64,000 nt of DNA, from positions 2,604,001-2,668,000 of the forward strand of contig NZ_CP048711.1 in the NCBI RefSeq assembly GCF_010669285.1, written 5' to 3'. Positions 55,305 to 64,000 of this stretch are shown in pieces. This DNA comes from Kineobactrum salinum (lineage in GTDB: Bacteria; Pseudomonadota; Gammaproteobacteria; Pseudomonadales; Halieaceae). The notes under the pieces were generated by a model. That model had not been told where the DNA came from and searched no databases. It saw only the letters and a list, made by a program, of their open reading frames with translations. Numbering within the stretch: the stretch's first letter is position 1; each line of letters begins with the position of its first letter. The translations under genes were made by a program, and so were the position numbers.

Positions 55305-56570
55305 ATGCGAATTTCCTCAGTCCAGATCGTTACCATAGCATTCTTTGCACTAATCCTTACGAGTTTTCTGTCCTACACATTTACCGGAGCACCGGCCATT
55401 CGGTCGCTGGTGCTTACCCTGAGTTTTTCAAGCCTGGTATTTATTTGTACGTATCGAGGGCTTCGTGGACCCGTTGAGCTGGGCTACGTTATGGCTTTCT
55501 TCCTGGTTTATATGACAGGTACCCTAGTTTCGATCATGCTATCTGGAAGCTATAGAGGACTGCTCTCGCTGGGTCAAACGATCATGTATCCTCTCTGCTT
55601 TGGCTTTTTGATAGCTTCAGGCTACAAATACCTGTGGTGCAGCCGTCGTAGCATACTAGTGTTGCTGGTATTTCTCGCTTTCGGAAACGCGACCGTTGCG
55701 TTACTCGGCGCAATCGGAGCAATTAGCTCTGTACCATTTTTTGGCGAAGTTGGTCAGGGGAGATATATATTTGGTACAACCATGCATTCCTCAAATGGCT
55801 TGGCATTCAACGTAAATTACTACGCTACTATCCAGGGTGCCATGTTCTTTCTCTATGCGATCATGGCTGGCGCTGGAGGGAGAAGGATAGCTGGAATTAA
55901 TGCATTTGTGTTGGTTATGATATTTGCTTCCTCTCTGATTGGTTCATCTAGAGGCGGACTCGTCTCATTTTGCGCGGCTTTTCTCTCTGTTGGCCTCATA
56001 GCCAGACCTTCAATATTCACCATTAAGGGTAGTGCTCTTCTGCTGGGGTCTATAGCTGCAGGTGTAGCTATACTGGCGAATCTAGGTGCGATTGGTGCTT
56101 ACCTATATGAGGCATTGAGACTCTGGAAGGGCCTCGCAATGAGAGGGGATTTGTGGTCCGCGGCTTGGGAGCTCTGGATGATGCGCCCCGTCTTTGGGTG
56201 GGGTGACCTCGGCGGTGAGGGGTTGGCAACAATTACATACGGAGAGTATGAAGGTAGCTCTATGCACTCAGGGTACTTGAATACGCTAGTTCGTGGGGGA
56301 ATGGTTCAGTTTTTTGCAAGTTTTGGGTTCGTAGTGTTCGCACTGCTGTGGGGTTTGGGACGAAGCCGGGTGAGGTGGTACATTAATAGATGGGCCGTAG
56401 GTGGAATTGTATTCTATTTGGTAAATGCAATCTTTCGTACATACTCAATAGGTGGATTAGGGCTGCTGCCAGTAATCGTCTTGATTGCATCATCTATATG
56501 TTTGTACTCGTCCAGAACAGACAAGGTGTATAGTAGCGTGCCCGCGAAAAATTTAGGTGGCCGTAGTTAA
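55305..56570 (+). CDS. wzy: O-antigen polymerase/ligase family membrane protein (Wzy-like)
   Basis: 421-residue polytopic membrane protein with about 11-12 helices and a periplasmic loop carrying RGDLWSAAWELWMMRPVFGW and SSMHSGYLNTLVRGG, the pattern of the Wzy/WaaL family. Next to a Wzx it most likely polymerises repeat units; a ligase role cannot be excluded. Its stop overlaps the next glycosyltransferase start by one base. Confidence 0.82.
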   Translation: MRISSVQIVTIAFFALILTSFLSYTFTGAPAIRSLVLTLSFSSLVFICTYRGLRGPVELGYVMAFFLVYMTGTLVSIMLSGSYRGLLSLGQTIMYPLCFGFLIASGYKYLWCSRRSILVLLVFLAFGNATVALLGAIGAISSVPFFGEVGQGRYIFGTTMHSSNGLAFNVNYYATIQGAMFFLYAIMAGAGGRRIAGINAFVLVMIFASSLIGSSRGGLVSFCAAFLSVGLIARPSIFTIKGSALLLGSIAAGVAILANLGAIGAYLYEALRLWKGLAMRGDLWSAAWELWMMRPVFGWGDLGGEGLATITYGEYEGSSMHSGYLNTLVRGGMVQFFASFGFVVFALLWGLGRSRVRWYINRWAVGGIVFYLVNAIFRTYSIGGLGLLPVIVLIASSICLYSSRTDKVYSSVPAKNLGGRS

Positions 56571-57715
56571 TGCAAACGATTCTGTTTTCAGCCAATCGCG
56601 GCTACGCTTTAAAAAGCTCCCGAAAGAATATTATTTCCCTGTTTCTAGACAGAGGTTGGCGCGTGGTACTTGCTACAGCTGATGATCCAGAGAGTAGATA
56701 TCTGTGTAAATTTGGTGCTCTGCTGGAGCCGGTCAACTTCTCTCGTGGTGGCTTTTCGCCAATCCATGACATCTTGTCGGTAAATCGCCTAAGGTATATT
56801 TACAATAAGTACCGTCCTGACGTAGTCCATCACTTTCACGCTAAGCCAGTTATATTTGGATCTCTGGTGGCTCGATATACTCTACGGGATTCGTGCAGGG
56901 TCGTGAATACCATCACTGGTTTGGGTCATGCCTTCGTAACGGGTGGATGGCTTTCTCATGCGGCCGGGCTTGGATATAAGCTGTCGCTAAAAAATGCTGA
57001 TATGACAATATTTCAAAATCGAGATGACCAGAAGCTATTTGGAGGTAGAGGCTGGGTAGCAATACACAAACAATGCCTTATTGTCGGTTCCGGTGTCGAC
57101 TTGAAAAAGTTTGAATTCAGGACTCGAGATTGTGGGAGTGCGCGACAACCTGTGGTTGTAATGCTGGGACGCCTTCTGAAACAGAAAGGTATTGAGGAGT
57201 TTGTGTCAGTTGCCAGAGCCGTCAAGGAGCAATGTCCGCAAGCTCGTTTTGTATGGGCTGGTGAACTCGATCCGGTTCATCCTGATGCGGTCTCAGAGAC
57301 ATGGATTAATCGTCAACCCGATATTGAATATGCAGGACGACTTGATGATGTTCGACCTTTATTATCTTCCGCCGATGTCCTGTTGTTTCCATCCCATAGA
57401 GAGGGTGTGCCAAGGGCGGTTATGGAGGCCGCTGCCGTTGGGTTGCCCACCGTAGGTTTTAGGGTGCCTGGCGTGCGCGAAGCAGTAGAGGACGATGTCA
57501 CAGGGTATCTGCTGGCCATAGGGGATGTGTCAGGTCTGACTGCGCGTGTGTTGCTGTTGCTGCAGAACGACGAGCTCAGGCAGGAAATGGGGAAAAATGC
57601 ACGTAGGATGGCGGAGAAAATGTTTGACATCAAATCCATAGAGCAGGCATATTTTTCGCTCTATCGAAAACTGGGCGTTTCCTTCGATGATCACCCAAAG
57701 GCTCATGCGGTATGA
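56570..57715 (+). CDS. Glycosyltransferase family 4 protein
   Basis: 381-residue GT-B enzyme. The N-terminal domain has SLFLDRGWRVVLATADD, RPDVVHHFHAKPVIFG and the TGLGHAF loop typical of GT4 enzymes of the WbpH/PglA kind. The C-terminal domain has VMLGRLLKQKGIEEFVSVAR, FPSHREGVPRAVMEAAAVGL and the E(x)7E arrangement. It overlaps both neighbours by a few bases, so it belongs to one transcript with wzy and the sulfotransferase gene. Confidence 0.9.
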   Translation: MQTILFSANRGYALKSSRKNIISLFLDRGWRVVLATADDPESRYLCKFGALLEPVNFSRGGFSPIHDILSVNRLRYIYNKYRPDVVHHFHAKPVIFGSLVARYTLRDSCRVVNTITGLGHAFVTGGWLSHAAGLGYKLSLKNADMTIFQNRDDQKLFGGRGWVAIHKQCLIVGSGVDLKKFEFRTRDCGSARQPVVVMLGRLLKQKGIEEFVSVARAVKEQCPQARFVWAGELDPVHPDAVSETWINRQPDIEYAGRLDDVRPLLSSADVLLFPSHREGVPRAVMEAAAVGLPTVGFRVPGVREAVEDDVTGYLLAIGDVSGLTARVLLLLQNDELRQEMGKNARRMAEKMFDIKSIEQAYFSLYRKLGVSFDDHPKAHAV

Positions 57716-58566
57716 CTTATCAGCCTGTCGTAATTGTCGGTGCGCCTCGCTCGGGTACCAATATGTTGCGGGACGTATTATGCCAGTTGCCGGGCGTAGC
57801 CACGTGGCCCTGTGACGAAATCAACTACATTTGGCGCCATGGAAACGTTAGATACCCATCGGACGAGCTGCCGGCAGAGCGGGTATCACCGACTATCAGG
57901 GAATACATTCGTAAACACTTCAACTGGGTGGCCTCTCATTACTCTGCGACTACGGTCATAGAAAAAACATGTGCTAATAGTTTGCGAGTGCCGTTTGTCG
58001 ATCGTGTGCTTCCGGAAGCCAAATACATTTACATACATCGTGACGGTATCGACGCCACGGGGTCCGCCACGCTTCGATGGACTGCAGAGCTCGATCTTCC
58101 CTATATCATGCAGAAGGTTCGTTTTGTCCCTGTGATGGATCTTCCATATTATGGTGTACGCTACATATGGAGCCGCCTCTATCGCCTGTTTTCCCGGGAA
58201 CGACGCCTGGCCTTCTGGGGGCCGGCACTCGACGGTATGTCCGAAATTCTCGAAAATTATTCATTGCATGAAGTTTGTGCGTTGCAATGGCAGCGGTGTG
58301 TCGAGAGTGCTGAATCTGCATTCTCCGATATCGACGAAGAACGGGTACATAGAGTGAGTTATGAGAGCTTAGTCAAGGATCCTATTGGAGAACTGAGTAA
58401 ACTGCTTAAATTTCTGAATATCGAGGCCTCCCCATCGGATATATCTCAATCGGTCGCAGGAGTATCGAGTAGCAGTATAGGCAAAGGGCGAGCATCTCTT
58501 TCGGAAGCTGAAATTATCCGATTGAAAACGTTGATCGAACCCACACTGGCCCGGTATGGATACTAA
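57712..58566 (+). CDS. PAPS-dependent sulfotransferase family protein
   Basis: 284-residue sulfotransferase fold. The PAPS 5'-phosphosulfate loop is VGAPRSGTNML at about residues 9-19, and the 3'-phosphate block is YIYIHRDGIDATGSA near 105. HRVSYESLVKDPIGEL is the conserved C-terminal motif. It probably sulfates a sugar of the repeat unit in the cytosol. The start overlaps the preceding glycosyltransferase gene by four bases. Sulfated glycans are common in marine bacteria, which fits the proposed habitat. Confidence 0.85.
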   Translation: MTYQPVVIVGAPRSGTNMLRDVLCQLPGVATWPCDEINYIWRHGNVRYPSDELPAERVSPTIREYIRKHFNWVASHYSATTVIEKTCANSLRVPFVDRVLPEAKYIYIHRDGIDATGSATLRWTAELDLPYIMQKVRFVPVMDLPYYGVRYIWSRLYRLFSRERRLAFWGPALDGMSEILENYSLHEVCALQWQRCVESAESAFSDIDEERVHRVSYESLVKDPIGELSKLLKFLNIEASPSDISQSVAGVSSSSIGKGRASLSEAEIIRLKTLIEPTLARYGY

Positions 58567-58583
58567 TTTTTACAGGGTAAACC

Positions 58584-59750
58584 ATGAGTAATCATCAGGT
58601 CTTTGAGCGCATACTATCTGAGGTGCGTGCTATATACGGTGATGGTTTGGTTCCTTTGCACCGTCCCACGTTTTCGGGTAATGAAAAGCGCTACCTAACC
58701 GATTGCATTGACTCAAATTTCGTGTCGTCGGTTGGGGAACGGGTTACTGAGTTTGAGAATCGCATTGCCGAGTATGCCGGGGCAGGTTTTGCGATTGCTA
58801 CCGTCAACGGTACAGCTGCACTGCATGCCGCGCTCCAATTGGCGGGCGTGAAGCAGGATGACGAGGTGATCACGCAGGCATTGACCTTTGTCGCTGGCTG
58901 CAATGCGATCAGGTATTGTGGCGCGGAACCAGTTTTTCTTGACGTAAGCCTGGATACATTCAGTCTCAGTCCAGATGCTGTGAAACAGTTTCTTGAAACC
59001 CGTGCTGAAGTGCGGCCAGGGGGAACCTATAACCGCAAGACCGGGCGCAGGCTGGCAGCATGTGTACCCATGCATACCTTTGGCATTCCGGGACGTATTG
59101 ATGAAATTGTGAAGATATGCCGCGATTATAGTATCCCGGTGATAGAGGATGCGGCGGAATCACTCGGCAGCTATCGTGCAGGTCAACACACGGGTACATT
59201 TGGTATGTTTGGTACTCTCAGCTTCAATGGAAACAAAGTGATCACTACGGGGGGAGGAGGGATGCTACTCACCAATGACAGATATTTGGCTGAGAAGGCG
59301 CGGCATATCACGACCACGGCCAAAGTGCCGCATGGTTATGAGTTTGTACATGATGAGGTCGGCTATAACTACCGTATGCCTAATTTGAATGCAGCCCTGG
59401 GCTGTGCGCAGATGGAGCAATTGCAGGGAATGCTCGATACCAAAGCTACTGTTGCTGCAAGGTACCAGTCTATGGCCGCTACCTTGGGGTTGCAATTGGC
59501 TGCTCCGCTGGAAGGGGATACATCCAATTTCTGGCTAAATGCGGTGGTACTTTCCTCCATTGCAGAGCGAGATGAGCTCCTGGAGTATAGTAACTCTCAC
59601 AATATAATGATGCGCCCGGTCTGGCGGCTCATGCCTCATCTCACTATGTATGCCCGCTGCTACCAGGATGGGCTCAGGAATTCGTTGTGGCTGGAGGAGC
59701 GTATTGTCAATCTGCCGTCCAGTGTCCCTGAAACGCCACTGCGAGCCTGA
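58584..59750 (+). CDS. LegC-type PLP aminotransferase (DegT/DnrJ/EryC1 family)
   Basis: 388-residue nucleotide-sugar aminotransferase. LHRPTFSGNEKRYLTDCIDS and NFVSSVGERVTEFE are typical of the LegC group. PVIEDAAESLGS carries the PLP-binding Asp and SFNGNKVITTGGGGML the Schiff-base Lys. It would aminate the 4-keto sugar made by the adjacent dehydratase, giving a UDP-4-amino-4,6-dideoxy-HexNAc. The later Leg/Bac pathway genes, such as an acetyltransferase, are not in this window. Confidence 0.88.
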   Translation: MSNHQVFERILSEVRAIYGDGLVPLHRPTFSGNEKRYLTDCIDSNFVSSVGERVTEFENRIAEYAGAGFAIATVNGTAALHAALQLAGVKQDDEVITQALTFVAGCNAIRYCGAEPVFLDVSLDTFSLSPDAVKQFLETRAEVRPGGTYNRKTGRRLAACVPMHTFGIPGRIDEIVKICRDYSIPVIEDAAESLGSYRAGQHTGTFGMFGTLSFNGNKVITTGGGGMLLTNDRYLAEKARHITTTAKVPHGYEFVHDEVGYNYRMPNLNAALGCAQMEQLQGMLDTKATVAARYQSMAATLGLQLAAPLEGDTSNFWLNAVVLSSIAERDELLEYSNSHNIMMRPVWRLMPHLTMYARCYQDGLRNSLWLEERIVNLPSSVPETPLRA

Positions 59751-59756
59751 ATAGAG

Positions 59757-60944
59757 ATGAATACCTTGAGACTGATAGGGCGGGAAAATCCGCTGTTTGG
59801 TACAGATATTGATAACTATGCCTCGGAGCTATCTGCGTTGGTATCGAAGAGCAGATTTCTGGTGATCGGCGGGGCCGGCTCGATTGGGCAGGCTGTCAGT
59901 GCGGAAATTTTCAAGCGGAGCCCCAAAGCATTACATGTCGTTGATATCAGCGAGAACAATCTGGTTGAGTTGGTTCGCGATATCCGTAGTACGCTTGGGT
60001 ACATCAAGGGAGATTTCAAGACGTATGCACTCGACTGCGGCTCCCGCGAGTTTGCGGCCCTGATGCGAGCCAATAATGGTTATGACTATGTGTTTAATCT
60101 CTCCGCGCTCAAGCATGTACGCAGTGAAAAAGATCCGTTTACGCTCATGCGGTTGATTGAGGTTAATATACTCAACACTGTGGCGACGATTCATATGGCT
60201 CGAGAGGGAGGTGCTCGCAAGTACTTCTGTGTATCTACTGACAAGGCGGCCAACCCCGTAAATATGATGGGAGCCAGCAAGCGTATCATGGAGATGTTTC
60301 TGATGCACGAAAGTCTGTCCCTACCAATATCAACAGCGAGATTTGCCAATGTCGCTTTTTCCGATGGATCTTTGTTACATGGATTTAACCAGCGTTTCGC
60401 GAAACGTCAGCCCATTTCTGCACCAAACGATGTGCGTCGCTATTTCGTAACGCCACAGGAGTCCGGTGAGTTGTGCCTGATGTCCTGCTTGCTGGGTAAC
60501 AATCGCGACATTTTCTTTCCGAAGCTGAGTGAGGAGCTGCATCTGACCAGGTTTTCAGATATTGCAGTCAGGTATCTTTCTTACCTTGGATATGAAGCGG
60601 TTGAATGCGATACGGAAGATGAAGCCAGGCGCCGTGCGGATGAACTTGTGATCAAGAAGCAATGGCCGGTTTATTTCTTCCCCAGCGACACGACGGGTGA
60701 GAAGGACTTCGAGGAGTTTTATACGGGAGAAGAGCAGCTGGATCTAAAACGATTCCATGCCGTTGGTGTGATCAAGAATGATGCGGCAGTTGATGAGGAA
60801 CAGCTGGATTACTTTATGGATGAGATTCATCGCATGCGTACACAGCCAGTTTGGGACAAGCCGGAGCTGGTTAAATTATTCAACGATATGCTGCCGGATT
60901 TTGATCATAAGGACACTGGGAAGTACCTGGATGAGAGAATGTAA
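59757..60944 (+). CDS. UDP-N-acetylglucosamine 4,6-dehydratase (LegB/PglF-like, soluble)
   Basis: 395-residue extended SDR enzyme forming a 4-keto-6-deoxy sugar from UDP-GlcNAc. The Rossmann motif is VIGGAGSIGQAV; NLSALKHVRSEKDPF and FCVSTDKAANPVNMMGASKR match the CapD/PglF group, where the usual Tyr of SDRs is replaced (Met in MMGASK here). The membrane domain of PglF is missing, as in LegB. Six bases separate it from the aminotransferase gene and none from the transferase gene. Confidence 0.88.
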   Translation: MNTLRLIGRENPLFGTDIDNYASELSALVSKSRFLVIGGAGSIGQAVSAEIFKRSPKALHVVDISENNLVELVRDIRSTLGYIKGDFKTYALDCGSREFAALMRANNGYDYVFNLSALKHVRSEKDPFTLMRLIEVNILNTVATIHMAREGGARKYFCVSTDKAANPVNMMGASKRIMEMFLMHESLSLPISTARFANVAFSDGSLLHGFNQRFAKRQPISAPNDVRRYFVTPQESGELCLMSCLLGNNRDIFFPKLSEELHLTRFSDIAVRYLSYLGYEAVECDTEDEARRRADELVIKKQWPVYFFPSDTTGEKDFEEFYTGEEQLDLKRFHAVGVIKNDAAVDEEQLDYFMDEIHRMRTQPVWDKPELVKLFNDMLPDFDHKDTGKYLDERM

Positions 60945-61643
60945 ATGATACAGCGGTTTCTTGATATCCTGTTGTCAGGGTTGGCTTTACTTGTCTTGTC
61001 ACCGCTTCTGATACCTGTGATCGTCGCGTTGCGCTTGACCGGTGAAGGGGAGGTCTTTTTTGTACAACAGCGTGTAGGCCGTGGTGGTCAACTGTTCGGG
61101 TTGTATAAGTTTGCCACCATGCTCAAGAACAGTCCTTCCCTCGGTACCGGAACGGTCACGGTCAAGGATGACCCCAGGGTTCTTCCTTTGGGGCGTGTAC
61201 TTCGTAAAACCAAACTTAATGAACTACCTCAGTTGTTGAACATTTTTTTGGGTGATATGAGTATCATTGGGCCTCGGCCGCAGACTCAGCGTTGTTATGA
61301 TGTGTTCCCAGAGAGATCAAGACAAGCGATAGAAAAAGTCAGACCCGGACTTTCTGGTGTTGGCTCAATCGTTTTCCGGAGAGAAGAGGATATGCTCCAT
61401 ACAAGCAGTGATCCCGAGCGCTTTTACGATGAGGTAATCATGCCCTATAAAGGCGCGCTCGAAGAATGGTATGTAGCCCAGCGGGGCATAGTGACCTATT
61501 TGAAATGTATCTTTGTTACCGCTTGGGTGGTGGCCTTGCCTGGTTCTGGAGTGGTGTGGCGGATACTGAAGGGATTGCCTGAGCCTCCATCGGAGCTGGT
61601 AAATCATGTAAATTTTCAGCGGCGTCGGGACGCATGGCAGTAG
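60945..61643 (+). CDS. PglC-like initiating sugar phosphotransferase
   Basis: 232-residue monotopic phosphoglycosyl transferase: an N-terminal re-entrant helix (FLDILLSGLALLVLSPLLIP), VFFVQQRVGRGGQLFGLYKF, and the active-site region KTKLNELPQLLNIFLGDM followed by SIIGPRP. It transfers a sugar phosphate, probably the amino sugar made next door, to undecaprenyl phosphate. The catalytic Asp-Glu pair of PglC appears as Asn92-Glu93. The start abuts the dehydratase stop. It is a second initiating enzyme beside the WecA-like one. Confidence 0.9.
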   Translation: MIQRFLDILLSGLALLVLSPLLIPVIVALRLTGEGEVFFVQQRVGRGGQLFGLYKFATMLKNSPSLGTGTVTVKDDPRVLPLGRVLRKTKLNELPQLLNIFLGDMSIIGPRPQTQRCYDVFPERSRQAIEKVRPGLSGVGSIVFRREEDMLHTSSDPERFYDEVIMPYKGALEEWYVAQRGIVTYLKCIFVTAWVVALPGSGVVWRILKGLPEPPSELVNHVNFQRRRDAWQ

Positions 61644-62981
61644 TAATAACCCACCATATTATTGCTGGTGCTGTATATAAAAGTGAACGGGAGAGCCCTG
61701 TGTGATCTGCAGCTGCCTGCGGCGAAACCAGGGTAAAATAGGCAAATATATAAACAAAGCTCAGGACTACGGCCGTTAATATTGGGTTAAAAAGATTCTT
61801 CCATTTGAAGAATAAAATACTGTAAAGGATCATGGCCAGAAAAAGATAGATTGCCAGGTGCCAGTTTGCAAATAGTAATAAGGCCTCCGTAAAAGGGGTG
61901 GCATCCAGTAAATAATTCATGTCATAGCCCCCACCATAGGCACGCGTATCTGATCGGAGTCTAGAATTAAAGTGCCAATAGACGGGATATCGATCCGTAT
62001 TGAGACGATATCGTTGAGCGCGGCATAAATTAGCCCCGCAATGATCGATGTGAAAACCATGAGTACCATCACCCAGACTTTTGACCAACGACTCTCTGCC
62101 ATTGCCAAGCACAACAGCACAATCAATCCCATTCCTAGCCCTGCACGTTTCGCCTGAATGCTGATCACTGCATACAACAGAGCAAGTACAACTATTGCCG
62201 TACGTTTCTGATGTCGGTATAGCGAAATTGTCATTAGACCTAATGTGAATGCCAGTGTCAGCCACAGGTCTGCGTAGCCTGCCAGGCTCGTATGGATATT
62301 CAGGTAAGGCAGGCTGGCAACCAAATACGCTCCCAGCAGGCTTGGGACCGTTGAACAGTGCAGACGCAGGTGGCCGTATACCGCCATTGCCAATGCCACG
62401 AGTGCAAAATACCAGGGCAAGTACAAGGTAGGCTCCAGGGTAGTGCCGCTGGCTAACATGGCCCACAGATGGATTTGCGGTGAAATGATGCCGTAATTTG
62501 CTATAGTCCCCATCTCAAAGCTTAGCGCACGATTGTCGAAGAACTGAATAGCTTTGGGGGCCCATCCACGCCAGGCGTCCCAGGGAAAGGTGGGGCGTAG
62601 CCAGAGTTCCTGTAATACGACCAGCAGATGGATAAAGATCAGTGCCACAAGCAACGTCGTGACCATGTACTTCCAGCCGGGCATTCTTGGCAATGATTTG
62701 GCAGCTAAGGGAACAAGAGAGTCACCTCGGTACAATTTCCAGAGAGCAGGGATTGTGATGACGGCGAGTACTGCCGCCAATGGCCAGAAGCGCAAAGGCC
62801 AACCTGCAACGTTCCATAATTGCAACAGCAAGATGACCAGATACAGTCCCACAAGATAGCCGTGGCCTGCGTAGAGAGTGAAAGGAAGCCGTTTACCCAA
62901 TAGAAGGCGGATGATGCCGTAGCCGCACAGCCAGGGGAGCACAATGGCAGCAAACATGCCCGCAGCGGATTCCATCGTCAT
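61516..62981 (-). CDS. Polytopic membrane protein of unknown function (frameshift at 61928)
   Basis: Membrane protein of about 488 residues with around 12 hydrophobic segments. A soluble loop with LRPTFPWDAWRGWAPKAIQF and FFDNRALSFE recalls membrane glycosyltransferases of the ArnT/PMT type, in which an Asp-Trp region is periplasmic; this is suggestive only. The reading breaks at the C5 run (plus strand) at 61928-61932; one more base gives MVGGYDMNYLLD and joins to the frame ending at 61516. The 3' end overlaps the convergent PglC-like gene by 128 bases, so the true end might be earlier. ATG 62981 overlaps the upstream gene. Confidence 0.65.
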
Positions 62982-64000
62982 GGCTGGACCTCTGATCCTC
63001 TCTTCACAATGCGATATAATGCGGCCGGTTCTTCGATATGGAGCAGATGCATGTCATTGGATTTGTTGAATCCCAATGAGTCCAGCGGCGCATCTGTTCG
63101 GGTCAGGTCGGCCCCCGGTCCGGTCAAAATAATCAGGTAGGAGAAGCGCTTTTTGGCTGATTTCCAATAACGGTTGTTTAAGGGGTGTATCGAGGTGGCG
63201 TGGTGTTCGGGCAACAGGTGTATTCTTGCTCTGTGGGCCATAGGGCTTGAGTCAGCAGGTGTATAGAGGATGCCAATTTCCGTCCGTTCAGCAGGCAAGA
63301 GCTCCTTGATTGCACTGGCAAATGCATAATACTCCCCATCCCAATCCGCCAATTTCTTCTCATGCAGTGTCTTCCCCGCAAACAGATACCGCGTCTCAAC
63401 ATTCTGTCGCAGCAACTGCTGCAACCACAATCCGTCCAGCAGTATCCACACCGTGACTGTCGCGATAGTGGCAGTCAACAGTAGCGGGCTTTGCCGGTAA
63501 CGCCGGGTTGCAAGTTGCCCCAGCCAGACCAGCGCGATGCTGAAGGCGACCCACAGTGCCGCTGCTGGCACCGGATAGAGCAACGCTCCTTTTGCGACCC
63601 CCCGATATACGTTGATTGAGCTCTGGTCCCACACCTTGAACGCCGTCCACTCCCCCCAGACAGTCTTCACTACTTGCCCCACCCCATAAGGCTCCAACCG
63701 CACCTCATGCAACTTCACCGGCTCCCCCGCAACTCCCCAAAAAACCCTACCGCCAGCTCGACAATCTGCCCTCGCCACTCTTCACTGCGCAGCAGATTGA
63801 AGTACCCGGCGCCTTCCCCGGTGTAATCCAGCTCGCTATAGTGATTGGTTTGCGGGTCGTCGGCGCGGCGCCAGAACAGCATGACCCGCAGGCCGGGGTG
63901 CCAGCCCTCGATGTGGTGGCGCAGGAATGGGTAGTCGGCGGCGCTGAAGCGGCGCTGGTGGAGAAGTACTGCCTGGTCTGCGGGTTTGCCCTCGGCCAGT
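62978..64000 (-). CDS. Membrane protein of unknown function (5' end beyond window; frameshift at 63724)
   Basis: At least 341 residues; the start lies right of base 64000. The visible N-terminal part is soluble (VLLHQRRFSAADYPFLRHHI; LFWRRADDPQTNHYSELDYT; GYFNLLRSEEWRGQIVEL), followed by two membrane helices and a C-terminal soluble domain. Residues such as WRRADD and NHYSELDY recall the EpsI/exosortase-associated type of protein, but I cannot assign a family. One base is missing from the C5 run (plus strand) at 63724-63728; restoring it links GFFGELRGEPVKLHEVRLE. Its stop overlaps the ATG of the next membrane protein gene by four bases. Confidence 0.6.

Overview
The window comes from a high-GC gammaproteobacterium. 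The evidence is the rpsU-yqeY-dnaG-rpoD operon next to a tRNA-Ile2(CAU) gene, the divergent tsaD-folB-folK genes and the rsmA-apaG-apaH operon. TonB-dependent uptake, secreted proteases and acyl-CoA catabolism suggest a marine lineage such as Halieaceae or Spongiibacteraceae; that placement is inference.

Layout. (1) 1-12.2 kb, GC-rich: a secreted amidohydrolase cut by the left edge, dodecin, a lipid kinase with a phosphoesterase, a secreted subtilase, a PQQ-type dehydrogenase fused to a two-haem region, a lipoprotein, a large nested palindrome, a YebC-family regulator and the glutathione transferase YghU. (2) 12.5-32.5 kb, mostly AT-richer: an accessory catabolic block with a TonB receptor, a BASS symporter, a GMC oxidoreductase, two aldehyde dehydrogenases, a CoA ligase, a CoA transferase, MaoC-like and crotonase proteins, a thiolase-like protein with a DUF35 partner, a D-lactate dehydrogenase and an IclR regulator. 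Together they would import an unknown hydrophobic alcohol, aldehyde or acid, oxidise it, attach CoA and shorten it. The thiolase-like protein lacks the thiolase cysteines, so the last step may be a retro-aldol cleavage as in steroid side-chain degradation. The block carries gene remnants, a MITE-like element, an IS66 relic and repeats, and ends at tRNA-Ile2. (3) 33.3-45.4 kb, GC-rich core: a RES-Xre toxin-antitoxin pair, the rpoD operon, tsaD-folB-folK, cca and rsmA-apaG-apaH. (4) 45.5-64 kb: a surface polysaccharide locus with an ABC exporter, Wzz, a WecA-like transferase, an EPS-type MarR regulator behind an ops-like site, Wzx, Wzy, two glycosyltransferases, a sulfotransferase, two beta-propeller-like proteins, a LegC/LegB-type amino-sugar pair, a PglC-like transferase and two membrane proteins reaching the right edge. 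Most of its central part is AT-richer.

Sequence quality. Ten genes or gene parts, including folK, are broken by a single missing base, and every break lies in a G or C run (7229, 14359, 15927, 17596, 31362, 32259, 41818, 48403, 61928, 63724). This looks like homopolymer error rather than pseudogene formation. The affected genes are given here as full-length loci with the break noted.
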